Source of the DNA: Dichetophora obliterata
Lineage: Eukaryota > Arthropoda > Insecta > Diptera > Sciomyzidae
DNA: 64,000 nucleotides
Assembly: GCA_963920525.1 (NCBI GenBank)
Contig: OY986439.1
Coordinates: 21,400,819 to 21,464,818 of the forward strand
Reading direction: 5' to 3'
The notes below the pieces were generated by a model, which did no database searches, was not told where the DNA came from, and was given only the letters and a program-made list of their open reading frames with translations. Position numbers and translations under genes: made by a program. Shown in pieces: positions 47,197 through 58,166 of this stretch (within the stretch, counting starts at the first letter, position 1; each line of letters starts with the position of its first letter).

Positions 47197-49874
47197 ACCT
47201 GCGATTAGCTATATGGAATGCGAACGGTCTTTCCAATCACGTCCGTGAAGTTGAGGTGTTCTTAAAGTCTAACTTTATTGATATATTATTAGTTTCGGAA
47301 ACCCATTTTACTAAGAGAACTTACTTTAAAATTAAAGACTATGACTTAGTCAGCACCAACCACCCAGACAATAAAGCTCACGCAGGGTCTGCAATATTAA
47401 TCAAATCTACAATTAAATATGATATTATTGAAGGTGTCCAACAACCACATATTCAAGCATCATGCATAAAAATAAAATGTGATACCAATGAAGTTACTTT
47501 CTGTGCAGTCTACTTTCCTCCTCGACATAGCATTAGTAATATAGTTTACAACCAATTCTTTACACAGATGGGATCAAAATTCTTTGTTGGTGGAGACTTC
47601 AACGCCAAACATCCATGGTGGGGCTCAAGGCTCACAAATCCTAAAGGAAGAGAGTTATATAAATGCATAATTGACAAAAACTATTCTGTTCTATCAACAG
47701 GCACGCCAACCTATTGGCCAACAGACCCGCGTAAAATACCGGATCTTCTCGATTTTGTTGTTTATGCAGGTATTCCTGCTCAATTTTTAGACATAAAAAA
47801 CTGCAATGATCTCAGTTCAGATCATTCGCCAATTATTGCGACTTTTAATACACATATTCAACAGACGGAAAATATTACCAAAATCATCACATCTAAAACC
47901 GATATTAACACTTTTCAATCTTGGCTTGATGAACATATCAACTTGCATATTAGACTCAAATCTGAATCGGAACTGGATGAAGCTGTAGAAGCCTTTACAA
48001 AACTAATTCATGAAGCTGCATCCGTATCTACTCCTATAAAACCAAAATATTCTTCTCACAATAGCTTTTACATATCCACTGAAATTAAAGATCTTATTAG
48101 AAACAAAAGAAGATTACGAAAGAAATGGCATACTAGTCGAAATCCTTCAGATAAAACAAATTTTAATCGTGCTTGCAGTGAACTTAAACAGCGACTTAAG
48201 GAACAAAAAAATGAATTCGTTACAGAATTCTTAATGAAAATTAATGATTCTCATCGTGACGATCATTTGCTGTGGAGAGCAACAAAGTATTTGAAGCGAC
48301 CAACGAGACGTAATGTACCCATCAAAAACGCTGTTGGCGACTGGTGCAGAAGTGACAAGAGTAGATCTGAAGCGTTTGCCGAGCACTTAAGCAATACTTT
48401 TAAACCATTCTCATTCAATTCCCGAACTGATTATCAACAGGTCATCGATTTCCTTCATTGTCCTTGCCAAATGGACCTACCCATTAAAAATATCCGACTC
48501 TCCGAAGTAAAATCTGAAATATCAAAGCTCTCAACAAAAAAATCTCCTGGTTATGATAACATCGATGCAAGTGTAGTTAAATTCCTGCCACAAAAATGTA
48601 TAATATATCTAACAATGTTATACAATTCGATCTTGCGACTTAGCCACTTTCCTAGCCAATGGAAATGTGCAGAAATCATTATGATATCAAAGCCTAATAA
48701 GCCAGAAAATTTAGTAACCTCATATCGTCCCATAAGTTTGCTGGTGACATTCTCTAAAATATTCGAAAGAATATTTCTACGACGAATTTCACCACTACTA
48801 GAAAGGAACAACATAATTCCGAACCACCAGTTTGGATTCCGAATGAAACACGGAACCCCTGAACAGTGCCATCGAGTTGTTAACTCTATCAGAGACACCT
48901 TAGAACAGAAAAAGTATTGTTCTGCAGCTTTCTTGGACGTGCAACAAGCATTTGATAGAGTGTGGCATGAAGGTCTTTTATTTAAAATTAAAAAGCTTTT
49001 TCCTGCTCCCTTCTACTTTTTACTCAAATCGTATTTAGTAAATCGACATTTTTATGTAAAAATAAATAAAGAAACATCAAAATTATGTAAAATTGAAGCT
49101 GGTATTCCTCAAGGTAGTGTCTTGGGACCAATCCTTTATACGATATATACGTCAGACATGCCAGTCTCCGAAGAAATAACTACAGCAACTTATGCAGACG
49201 ATACCGCATTAATCTCCACAAACAAGTCCCCAATCAACGCATCGAATTGCCTCCAACAGGCTTTAAATGAAATTGAAAAATGGTTTAAAAAATGGAATAT
49301 CAAAGTTAACTCCGGAAAGTCGGTTCATGTTACTTTCACATTAAGACGGCAAATATGTCCACCAGTTATGATTAATGGTAAACAAATTCCGCAAAGTAAT
49401 TATGTTATATACCTCGGTATATACATTGACCAACGTCTCACCTGGAAGCAACACATAAGGACCAAAAGAAATCACCTTAACATTAAATCAAAAAAACTTA
49501 ACTGGCTACTTGGAACAAAATCACAACTCAATTTGGAAAACAAAATTAAAATTTATAAAATAGTATTGAAACCCGTCTGGACATATGGCATTCAGCTTTG
49601 GGGTGCGGCTAGCAAATCCAACATTGAAATTCTTCAAAGATATCAGTCAAAAACATTAAGACACATAGTGAATGCACCCTGGTTTGTCGCTAACCACGTC
49701 ATACATAGAGACACAGGCGTTCCAGAAGTAAAAGCAGAAATTAAAAAATATAGTCAAAAATACATCGAAAGATTAAGTAACCATAGTAATCCTCTAGCGA
49801 TCTCCTTACTAGACGAAACAGATGAAATTAGACGACTGAAGAGACAACATATCCTAGATCTGCCATTTATATAG
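47187..49874 (+). CDS. Jockey ORF2: AP-like endonuclease and reverse transcriptase
   Basis: 895 aa. Endonuclease (residues ~4-225): WNANGL, SETHF, GDFNAKHPWWGS and the catalytic SSDHSPI box. RT (~470-760): YRPISLL, FGFRMKHGT, LDVQQAFDRVWH, AGIPQGSVLGPILY and YADDTAL. The C-terminal thumb/jockey-type tail is complete, ending at 49874. The protein nicks the target and reverse-transcribes element RNA from the nick. All core motifs are present and the frame is open, so the copy could be competent. It starts in the overlap with ORF1. Confidence 0.93.
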   Translation: MQINLRLAIWNANGLSNHVREVEVFLKSNFIDILLVSETHFTKRTYFKIKDYDLVSTNHPDNKAHAGSAILIKSTIKYDIIEGVQQPHIQASCIKIKCDTNEVTFCAVYFPPRHSISNIVYNQFFTQMGSKFFVGGDFNAKHPWWGSRLTNPKGRELYKCIIDKNYSVLSTGTPTYWPTDPRKIPDLLDFVVYAGIPAQFLDIKNCNDLSSDHSPIIATFNTHIQQTENITKIITSKTDINTFQSWLDEHINLHIRLKSESELDEAVEAFTKLIHEAASVSTPIKPKYSSHNSFYISTEIKDLIRNKRRLRKKWHTSRNPSDKTNFNRACSELKQRLKEQKNEFVTEFLMKINDSHRDDHLLWRATKYLKRPTRRNVPIKNAVGDWCRSDKSRSEAFAEHLSNTFKPFSFNSRTDYQQVIDFLHCPCQMDLPIKNIRLSEVKSEISKLSTKKSPGYDNIDASVVKFLPQKCIIYLTMLYNSILRLSHFPSQWKCAEIIMISKPNKPENLVTSYRPISLLVTFSKIFERIFLRRISPLLERNNIIPNHQFGFRMKHGTPEQCHRVVNSIRDTLEQKKYCSAAFLDVQQAFDRVWHEGLLFKIKKLFPAPFYFLLKSYLVNRHFYVKINKETSKLCKIEAGIPQGSVLGPILYTIYTSDMPVSEEITTATYADDTALISTNKSPINASNCLQQALNEIEKWFKKWNIKVNSGKSVHVTFTLRRQICPPVMINGKQIPQSNYVIYLGIYIDQRLTWKQHIRTKRNHLNIKSKKLNWLLGTKSQLNLENKIKIYKIVLKPVWTYGIQLWGAASKSNIEILQRYQSKTLRHIVNAPWFVANHVIHRDTGVPEVKAEIKKYSQKYIERLSNHSNPLAISLLDETDEIRRLKRQHILDLPFI

Positions 49875-50141
49875 CAAGCACATTATTATTAAATATTGTA
49901 TCTGTTACCTTTATTTTAAATTATTTTTCTTTTAACAATGTAAATACAAATATTCTTATATATATATATTTATTGTAAAAGCTAAGCACGTTCCATGACA
50001 TAAAATGTCATAAATATTGTATAAATTCTAGTGGCACTCAATGGAGTGCTGCCGCAAATGTAAGTTTTAATATTTATCAAATTTGCCTATTGTCGTACTG
50101 ACAGATTGTAAATAAAGTTTAAAAAAAAAAAAAAAAAAAAA

Positions 50142-50357
50142 ACTAGGGCAAATATGCTAGAAATAAAAACTTTCCGTACAAGAGGAAATTATTTTATTAT
50201 AAAAAAAAAATAAAAAATCAAATAAATCATATGTATTATACCCCTATTATACCCCAAACGAAAGGTAAATTTTTAGGCTTCAATAGTTTACTTGTCATAA
50301 TCTATAGTAATAACGGTAGTTTTTGAGAAAATAATGGTTTTAGTGTTCAGCAAATAA
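50142..50357 (+). repeat. Right copy of ~215-bp direct repeat
   Basis: See 45782-45997. It begins immediately after the poly(A) run and continues into sequence (GCAAATATTTTAC) absent from the left side. Confidence 0.85.
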
Positions 50358-50699
50358 GCAAATATTTTACTTTTGCATACAAATAACTATAAAATATTAA
50401 ATACTCAACAGATTTGATTCATCTAAAATTAATATAAAAGCTTTATATATTACCTTTCAAATAACACCTCAATCAGCAATATCGGTTGTACATTTAGAAA
50501 AATATAGATAGTTTCTTAAAACATATAAAAAAATTTCTTAAAAAATCGATAACTTGAAAACAAATTGATTAATCGATTTTTCCTTAGGCTATTCTTATTT
50601 TTTGTAAAAGATCTTCCTAAATCCATTGCCAAATCGCGGCGCCACGAGTATCGAAATCTCCCCAAATTTTGTAGATTTTTTTTAAATTTATAATTGTTT

Positions 50700-51171
50700 C
50701 TAAATTTGTTTACAAAATTTTTTAAATAAAATGCTATGAAAAGACTAAGAACCTTCAAAAAGTAGGCTTTACAGAAGCACTAATCAATACAGCGACCATG
50801 GAAGGTATAATGTTGCCAATCAAAGCACTACTAGCATTCTTTTTTTTTTTTGCCTAGCACTTAAATGTCCACTGGGCCTGAGTTAAAGAGATGTCGAAAC
50901 TTTTATTTTATATACAAATTCTGTTGTTTCAGCAGTTATACTTAATAATTTAAAACAAAACATTTACATAGCACCCTGTCTTGTAATTACTTTGCCCAAA
51001 AACAACAATACGGGGATGTATTTAAAATAGTGCGATAGAAGAGAGCGAAGAACGCAACAATGGAAAATTCAATGGATAACAAATACACACGCAAGTACAA
51101 TTACTCAGTATTTCTTAAGTACTTTTCACTGTTCGTCATTTTGTGAAAAACCAGACAACAATTGCGTCGCA
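50700..51171 (+). other. Spacer, probable promoter/5' leader of the BED gene, with a uORF
   Basis: An upstream ORF of 28 codons (51060-51146, starting MENSMDNKYTRKYNYS) ends 25 bp before the BED-gene ATG in another frame. No TATA or TFIID motif is clear. The left part is the end of the host transposon. Confidence 0.4.
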
Positions 51172-52980
51172 ATGTTGGAACCGGATATTAAATATGAAAA
51201 TTGTGAAGAAATTTATACGGGACCAGGACCAAGTAATGCCGGTGAACAACTACAGATCACAAAAAGCGTTAGTAGTGATGAAATAGGCTTTGGAAGCGTT
51301 TCCATGCCAGCCGTTCAAAAGCGTAATTACGATGAGCACTTGCAATCCATGATGTCTGAAAGTCCAACACTAGCAAACCCATATGGTAATAACAACTACC
51401 AGATTATTCCACCACATATGGGCAGCCACAATTACTATGGAATGCAACAGGGACAGGAGCGTAAGCCAAAACCGGACATCGTCAAAGTCAAGCGCCGTCG
51501 TTATGAAACAAATTTACTCTTTCAGCATCCCTTCTTCAATTTGGTGAGTTTAAAATTCAAGTTTTTAAGATAAATTTATAACTGCTGAAGGATGGCCTTC
51601 TTATAGCTCGAGAACTGGGACAATGCACGATCTGGCGAGACTATAACCGCCAAGTGTCTATCGTGCAAAGTTACACTGCGTGGCCACAAAAATGTCTCTT
51701 CAAACTTTATCAAACATATGAAACGACTGCATCCAGAGCTGTATAAAGTCTATGAAAATTACAAATTGCTCAAGTTCCAAGGTTGGAATCCAACAGACGC
51801 CTCAAACAGTGTCATTGGAGTAGGACAGCCCTACTTCGATCACAATGCATTTGTAGAGCAGATAGCCAATGCTACTGCAGAGGACCACAACTCAACTGGT
51901 ACCTCAAGTACGCCACCAACGGATGTGTTTGAAACTGGGGATTCTAATAGATATCCAGAAGATGTGCCATCAGAAAACATTGAAGTAGGAGGTGGTGGTG
52001 ATGGCGTGGGTTGCGGTGGCAGTGGCAGTGGCGGCGTACGTTTAGTTTCACAGGATAAAATTTTCAATAAACAACAATCCAGATCCGAAGTGGATTTATC
52101 CTCCAAGACACTACAACAAATGAGCCAAATGCTGGATGCCAAGTTAAATGGCTTTGTTACAATTACCCAGCTACAAGAGGAAAGAAAATCCATGCTAGAA
52201 TTAATAGATTCCAAATTGGAAGAAACTCTGAACAATTCACAAGCAGATGATAACAGCGTAAAAATGCCCAAATCAGACACGCCCTCCACCACTACAACCA
52301 CCACCACCACCACTATCAGCGCTGACACATCTATACAATCACAATTAGACAATTTGAAGCACGAGTGTGAACAATTACGCGCTGCCGTCCAAAGTGCACA
52401 TAAAAGTAAGCAAAATCTACGAAATGAGCTAGAGACCATCGATAGAACTATGCGACAGCGCAAGATCTTTGTGCGCAACATGCCCGCATTGCTAGGAGAA
52501 AAGCCTAAACAAGCAGCAGAGCGTCTCATGCGCGATCATTTACAATTGCCCGAAGTGCAAATTAAGCAGGTTTTCTTGTTATCTGGACAGAATAATAAAA
52601 ACAAGCTTAATATACTGCTGGAGCTGCAAAAGGCGCAAGATGCCAGCTGCATTCTAAGAAACTGTGTCAAATTGAAGAACACTGGAATTGTAGTGGAGCA
52701 TGCACTAGGGCCACATGCTTTGAGACTCAAACATAAACTGCTCGTTTTACGCAAAGAAATACTGCGTCGCAATGCGAAATTGAAGGTGTTGGTAAGGAAT
52801 ACACAGTTGATTGTTGGTGGCAAACATTTCTTTTGGGATGCTGAAGATGGCCTGTGTATGGAAGGGCAACTGGATGATGTATTTGGAGGGGACTGCAGCG
52901 CCTTGCAGAAATTGAAAGAAGCCACAGGCTTGGATATGAAGGAGTTTATGAATGTGCTCAAGAATTACAATGTCAAATAG
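51172..52980 (+). CDS. BED zinc-finger protein with L1-ORF1-like C-terminal domain
   Basis: Two exons, 51172-51543 and 51607-52980, joined in phase 0 across a 63-bp GT-AG intron; 581 aa. Residues ~113-170 form a BED-type finger: FFNLLENW, then C141-x2-C144 (CLSC) and H161-x4-H166 (HMKRLH). This is followed by a low-complexity Gly-rich and Thr-rich linker (~220-360) and a coiled coil (~364-408, LDNLKHECEQLRAAV). The C-terminal part (~409-560) resembles the RRM-like/CTD region of L1-type ORF1 proteins: RKIFVRNMPALLGEKPKQAA, ILLELQKAQDASCILRN, then LRLKHKLLVLRKEI and VGGKHFFW. BED domains usually bind DNA; the combined function is unknown. I do not recognise a named orthologue. It is tail-to-tail with TRIP4, 348 bp apart. 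Confidence 0.8.
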
Positions 52981-53328
52981 GCGTGACCATAACTGAGCAT
53001 ATACATATATCAATTTTATTCATTAATTATATTACATAAAGGCTGATTTCTTAAATGCACTAATACAATGTATCAGTGTGTGGGTTATTTTGAATTGGTC
53101 CGAAATTTATTAACCAAAACTGCGCAACTATATTATTTTTAAGAATATTAACAAAGTTGCACAGTTTTCGTATTTAAACTTAGCACCAATTCAAAATAAA
53201 ACGCACTGATGCATTGCGTAAATGCATTTAAGAATACAGCCACATTTTGCTATAAATGCAATAGAATTTTAATTTTATGTTATCTTTATTTTAAGAATTT
53301 TTTAAATTGTGGTTTCAGTTACAACTTT

Positions 53329-55328
53329 TTAGCCATGCGCCACCTTCAAACGCATCAAAGTTTTGCAGGCAGTATTGTGTATTTTTGCATCAATTTGATC
53401 TGTAATACAATGAAATTTAAATTTATTAATAAATCCTAATTATTTTAAACAAACTTACATATTTTTTGTTGACCTTTAATAGGAAACACTATTGGCAGCT
53501 GTTCTGGATTTGAGCAAATAAATACATACGGGCTCTCGGATTCACCATTTGGATAGATTTCGCGATATTCTTCTTGTGGCAAACATTCCTCTACCTTAAC
53601 ACAACCCAGTAAACAGCCCGAGGGATAGTATTCGGGAAATTTTATGGTGTCATCTTATGTAAAAAAAAAAAATATAAAAATAGTAATTTCATAAAACTAT
53701 TATGTTACAACTGCAATGCCCTTAAATCTTATTTACATACCATTATAATAAGTTCTGTAGAAATTTTCTAGTTCTTTTATCTCCTCCGTGTGTGGTTCTT
53801 TTGCTGTTGATGCTATCCAAAGGCGTCCACGATGCTCGCTATACCAAACACGTCCCTCGTGCCTACAAATTAAAACGAATTATCTATCAGAAACTATTAT
53901 ATTGTATTAACAGACAAACAATCATACTTCTTTATGCCCGCCACCAACAGCGATGCCCACGGCTGATGCATTGACAGACATTGCCGCATGTCCTGCATTT
54001 CCAGCAATTCCTTGTCTTGCACACGATTGTAGTTGCGCTCTAGTCCATCATATTGTTTCAACGATTTGTCATTCGCTTTGCCCTCTGTTGTAGCCTTGTA
54101 TATGGGACGTATTGCATCCAAGCTCGGATCCATGGAACAGGTGTCTGGTGTTATTTTTGTGGCATGCTTACGATTTGACCAGTTATCTTCATTCTTTGCA
54201 TTCCTAGCTATTTCCTGCAGTACACTTCGCTCATAGTCCTCCGTTATTAGCGAATTGTCGTCATCAACGGTGCGTCCAGCAAAATCAACTTTAATTTTAC
54301 GTTGTGCCCTACCGGCATGCTTCTTTTCGTGCATCTCCTGCTTGAGATTTTCAAATTTTTCACGTTCCGCTTCGGATAGCCAGACAGAGTGTTCCTGCAA
54401 ATAAAGAAAAAGAAGACAGCAATTATGTTGGAATATATTTATAAATAGTTCAGAGTTACCTGAAAATAATCGAGTTCATCATCGATGACTGTGGTACGCT
54501 TCTCACTATTACGATCGTACTCGAGCAATCTATCGCGCTGCTCCAAGGCCTTGCGTAGTGATTCGCCACCTCCCTTTTCCTTCAGTGACTTCATCAGATT
54601 TTCACCTTTTTTGCTGGAGCTTTTAAGTACTTGCATTTCCTCTAGCGTGCAGACAATTTCTCCACAAAACAAACAAGGTCCGCTGCCTTCCTGCTCACAC
54701 ACTATGCGTCCACATGCGAGGCAGTTGTTGACGAGTTTATGTTGCGATGCCTGGCATTCGCAGAAACGTCGTCCCTTCAGCATGATTGTCTCGCCCAAAA
54801 CATTGCCGTCGTTGGCATAGAGGCTGACGAATTTAGTTTTCTTTTTTGCGCCTTGATGCACCTGTTGTTGCTGTTGGGTGGTGTTGATGTCCTGTTTTGC
54901 TATCTGCTGTTGTTGCTGGTTTTTTCCACCTGTTCCAGCATGGTTTTGTCTGATCTGCGCTGCGCCATGATTTTGTGGCTTCTTTTGTTGTAGTTGTTGC
55001 TGTGAGCCTTTTTTATTGGGTAGCGCCTTACCTAGCAGAGCGTGAAATATTAATACAAATACATATATTGATATTATTGCAGTTTAAATCCTACTGAAAA
55101 GACGCTGTTTACAGTCGGCTAGAAAAGAGCGGTGATCCTCGCACTCTGTATTAAGCAACGTCGCAAAGTATTCATCAAACTCAGAGGAGTTTTTCATTGA
55201 CATAATGTACCTATAGAAGAAATTTCAAGATTAGCTGCATCATAATTTGCATTGTCTTACTTTATCATATCGTCTGGAATATCAAAATCTAGACATATTG
55301 ATAAACGTTCACGCAGCCACTTTTCCAT
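53329..55328 (-). CDS. TRIP4: Activating signal cointegrator 1 (TRIP4/ASC-1), complete
   Basis: Seven exons (minus): 55328-55261, 55210-55095, 55031-54460, 54394-53928, 53862-53741, 53653-53459, 53399-53329. All introns are GT-AG, 50-87 bp, and phases agree; 536 aa (human ~581). The N-terminal helical part (MEKWLRERLSICLDF..., YIMSMKNSSEFDEYFATLL) matches the ASC-1 N-terminus. A Gln-rich linker follows. The C2HC5/C4 zinc finger lies at ~150-190 (CECQ, CLACGRIVC, CLFCGEIVC). The C-terminal ASCH domain lies at ~390-515 (CLSMHQPWASLL, GRLWIAS, YYPSGCLLGCV, PFVFIC, FPIKGQQKIY). ASC-1 is a transcription coactivator and a member of the ASCC/RQT complex that splits collided ribosomes; the ASCH fold binds nucleic acid. 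The last two exons are too short to show as long ORFs and were found by aligning to the family's conserved end. Confidence 0.93.
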
Positions 55329-55696
55329 TTTTTATTACTTTTGGGAGGAAATTATGAAATTGTTAAAAACTTTCAGAAAAAAACGCAATCACAAGAACTA
55401 ACAATGACCCAGCGGGAAAAAGATGAGAATTCGCAATCATGAGCAAACAGTGCTGCCGTTTTGAATTTTTGTTTGGGAGTCAAATTTAAGTTTTGTAGGT
55501 ATCACAGAGTAGTACGGATAAAAAAACCAAAAAAAGCAATATACAAAATATAGGTTTCGACTAGAATTCATATTAAGTTGTTTGCTTAAGGAGGGAACCT
55601 GGACCTTATTTCATAAAAGTTTCACGAGTCGACAATTGTCATCGACATTTTTATGTCAACGAAAATTGTAAATTGCCATTTTATGTTTCACAAAAA

Positions 55697-56092
55697 GCTA
55701 AAGCTCGTATGATACTTCATTGTTTTGTCCAATTTAAAAATCTGAAAAGAAGCTGCGCCTGGGCTAAACAGATATATATTGTTGGAAAAGGATCAAAACA
55801 TGCAATTTTTAACATCTCCGCAACGTTATTATATTATCTCTCTGTTCTTCTTGGCTGCGGAAGAAAGAGCTCAAACTTGTTTTTGACAAACTTAACGACG
55901 AACGAATTGAGAAAAACGTCAAAAACAATGTATTGAAAATGCTGTCCGTCGCACATTTTTTGTCGAATTCGTACTATATGCGTATACACTCACACTTCTT
56001 TAATTTTAGTTTTAGCACTATTTCAACTGCTATAGTTTCATTGTCATAAAAAAAAATTGGACAAAGCAATGAAGTATCATACGGGCTTAAGC
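55697..56092. mobile_element. MITE with ~38-bp TIR GCTWAAGCYCGTATGATACT
   Basis: Left GCTAAAGCTCGTATGATACT, continuing TCATTGTTTTGTCCAATTT, is the near-perfect inverse of 56052-56092. About 396 bp; no unambiguous duplication; non-coding. Confidence 0.75.
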
Positions 56093-56442
56093 AAAGTTGT
56101 AAGCTTGTTGAAAAAACCCGAAAAATTGTCACTATTTGGCTATAAAAGAAAATATGTCATGACCAACGATTTCCCTCTACAATTTGTCAGGAATTTTTTA
56201 CAAATATGTAAAATAAAAACTACAATTCTTTTATGAAACCAAGTTTTCAAATATGTCAATATTTCATTGCGAATACTGACAGGCAAGTAGGAATGTATAT
56301 AGAAAATGTGTATATGTACTCGAATTATTTTTAAACAATGAATAAATAAATATTTTTTAATTAACTACCTTCTTCTTATTGGTGATAGTCTTGATGAAAA
56401 ACCCTTGCTTTTTTAATTAATTTTAGAACCCAAACCTTTAAT

Positions 56443-57225
56443 ACAATGTTCACACTGAGTTAAAATTAAGTAATTTCGTGAGATAATTTCAAAATTGTAC
56501 AAAAGCTTTCACACCGGGTTTTGATTTCGTTTGACGCATGGCAGAATTAGAGAAGGTATATGCATTTTGGAGAGAGAGACTGCCGCAACTGTCAAAACGA
56601 AGTTGACAGCTCATACAAAATCTGAAAACGATGAGAATGCGATAAGAAAGCGAAAATAGGCAAGAATAGCAAAATACTTGAGTTTGACAATTCTGGCTAT
56701 GAGAAAGAGAGCGCAGTCTGAAATGCATATACCTTCTCTAATTCTGCCATGGTTTGACGTTTAATTTTTTTATTGTGAATTAATTATTATCATATAATTT
56801 TTTAACAAAATACAGCAGCATGAATCCAGAAAAACTTTCAAGAGTTGTTTTATTTAATTTAAATGAGCTTGAAGATACAGAAAAATGAGTAGATATTATG
56901 ATAGATGATATAAAGCATATGAAAAAAACTCCAAGATTTGATATTGAAAATCAACAACCGACAAAACAGCAAATAAATTCAAAGTGATAACAAGACTATT
57001 AATATATCAAAAAAAGATGTGTTCAATGCACAGACATTTATGATTTCAGGGTTGCAAGTGAATTGTAGCCTAATTTCGTGAGTAATTTAAACGAAATTAG
57101 CTTAATAGAGGTAATTTACGAAATTAAGCAATTGTATGGGAAATTACCATTTTTATTATATAATTTCAGACGAAATTACACAAAAGCTTGAAATTACGTA
57201 ATTTGGGCTCAGTGTAAACATAGTA
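56443..57225. mobile_element. MITE with TIR ending ACACTGAG, TA-flanked
   Basis: CAATGTTCACACTGAG at the left and its inverse (CTCAGTGTAAACATAG) at the right bound sequence full of AATTTCGT/ACGAAATT words. Both sides have TA, compatible with a TA-targeting family. It hosts the 56537-56751 hAT MITE. Confidence 0.6.
56537..56751. mobile_element. 215-bp hAT MITE, perfect 31-bp TIRs and 8-bp TSD
   Basis: The TIR begins CATGGCAGAATTAGAGAAGG and continues TATATGCATTT, identical at both ends. It is bracketed by GTTTGACG at 56529-56536 and 56752-56759. The perfection of TIR and TSD implies a recent insertion. The ORF at 56489 crosses it and is spurious. Confidence 0.9.
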
Positions 57226-57440
57226 TAAGTTTGCCATTTTGTAAACAGTGTTGCATTAACATCGACATATATTTGAATATATACAATAACAAATATGTCA
57301 AATTGACAACGACATTAATATTATTGTAAATAGTTGATAAATATATCATAGTTGTATAAAACAACGAATTATCAGTCAACTGCGGCCAATTTGTAGAATT
57401 GTCACCTGTAAATTTTTATGAAATCAGGTCCTGCTCCAAA

Positions 57441-58000
57441 ATTTAAAAATTTTCATTTGTTTGCTTTAAAAATTAATTTACAATGTAAAGAATGTATTAG
57501 CTGCGTTCCATTCGCTTCAAAATAATCCAGATTATTTTTTTGCATGCAAAGCAAAAACAAAAATAATAATCCTGTAGCAACTATAGCCTTTAAAAAATTT
57601 TAAACACAGATGCCACGGCTGTATATTTTTATGAGCTGCCATTTAATTAAGTGCATGATACTTCAAGCAGAAAGTTTATATTTTATTATTAAATTGCTGA
57701 ACATCAATCATACTGCTCCATATTTTCCAAATTTGGATTGCTGGATTTGTTTGCACGACTTTTATTTATTTAAATTTTTTAAACACCATTAAAAAAAATT
57801 AAAAACCGAATCATCCATCAAATTTTAAATTTACACTTTAAATAATGTAAGTTAAAAATTGATTCACTGCCATCGTTAGACTTTCACTATCATCATTTGA
57901 AGTGAAATGTGCAAATTCGCTTTAATTTGACTGCAATGGTAGTGCCTTCTACGAGTCATTTTTCTTGCCGTTCCTTTGAGAAAATTTGTTGCTTTGAGAA
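57441..58000. other. Non-coding gap
   Basis: AT-rich, no supported feature. Confidence 0.5.
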
Positions 58001-58004
58001 AAAT

Positions 58005-58166
58005 GCCCATATTACACGATGTCCGTTTGTTCGGCTTACAACTAATTTTATTGTTGCTTCCAATGTGAAACTGGCAAAAATTTTGGAGAATACAACAAAA
58101 TCCATACAACAACCATATTGTACGTCCAAGTGTACGCCGAGCAAACGGACATCGTGTAATATGGGC
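58005..58166. mobile_element. 162-bp MITE, TIR GCCCATATTACACGATGTCC
   Basis: GCCCATATTACACGATGTCC, continuing GTTTGTTCGGC, is inverted at 58132-58166 with one or two changes (GCCGAGCAAACGGAC...). AAT lies on both sides and may be a 3-bp duplication. Mirror ORFs at 57876-58199 on both strands come from the arms. Confidence 0.8.

Larger units (their letters stand above)
45998..50141 (+). mobile_element. Apparently intact jockey-type non-LTR retrotransposon
   Basis: The element runs from CAGTTGTA-ATG through two open ORFs to a 3' UTR with AATAAA at 50111 and a ~21-nt poly(A) tail (50121-50141). It is ~4.1 kb, lacks LTRs and RNase H, and has the gag-like ORF1 plus APE-RT ORF2 layout of the jockey clade. 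Only 8 bp precede ORF1, so the 5' UTR is either extremely short or slightly truncated. It is inserted in an older DNA transposon. Confidence 0.9.
44385..50690. mobile_element. Old DNA transposon hosting the jockey insertion
   Basis: The left end (44385-44540: GGGGCGCCGTGATTTG, AAAAAATCGATTT, TTATCGATTTTTTAA) is the inverse of the right end (50520-50690: TTAAAAAATCGATAACTTG, CAAATCGCGGCGCCACG). Removing 45998-50141 and one flanking repeat leaves about 2 kb. Inside on the minus strand, 45144-45600 shows a broken ORF (QKKAFMIHGGTLQKLIKAIH; then, frame-shifted, FLEAVKALYYGFVNGTRGVG). This may be transposase remnant of unknown family. The short relative at 28934-29285 shares the arms. Confidence 0.6.
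55560..57440. repeat. MITE-rich spacer with inverted TTTCATAAAA ends
   Basis: CTGGACCTTATTTCATAAAA (55599) has inverted relatives at ~56225-56247 (TTTTATGAAACCAAG) and ~57416-57440 (TTTTTATGAAATCAGGTCC). One or two overlapping elements with these termini are likely. They contain the elements listed separately at 55697, 56443 and 56537. Starts about 260 bp upstream of the TRIP4 ATG. Confidence 0.5.

Noticed and set aside
48551..48898. 115-aa minus ORF inside jockey ORF2
   Set aside because: Antisense to the RT domain with no independent support.
45782..50357. LTR retrotransposon with 215-bp LTRs
   Set aside because: The enclosed element has APE-RT architecture, a poly(A) tail abutting the right repeat, no RNase H/integrase and no primer-binding site; the repeats are better read as target duplication.
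51840..52529. 229-aa minus-strand ORF
   Set aside because: Antisense shadow of the BED gene; its VVVVVVVV and PPP runs come from the Thr and Gly codon runs on the plus strand.
52536..53013. Minus-strand ORFs (141 and 88 aa) as extra TRIP4 exons
   Set aside because: They are antisense to the BED-gene exon; the TRIP4 reading frame ends cleanly at 53329 with a family-like terminus.
54485..54993. Plus-strand ORFs of 111 and 84 aa
   Set aside because: Antisense shadows of TRIP4 exon 3.
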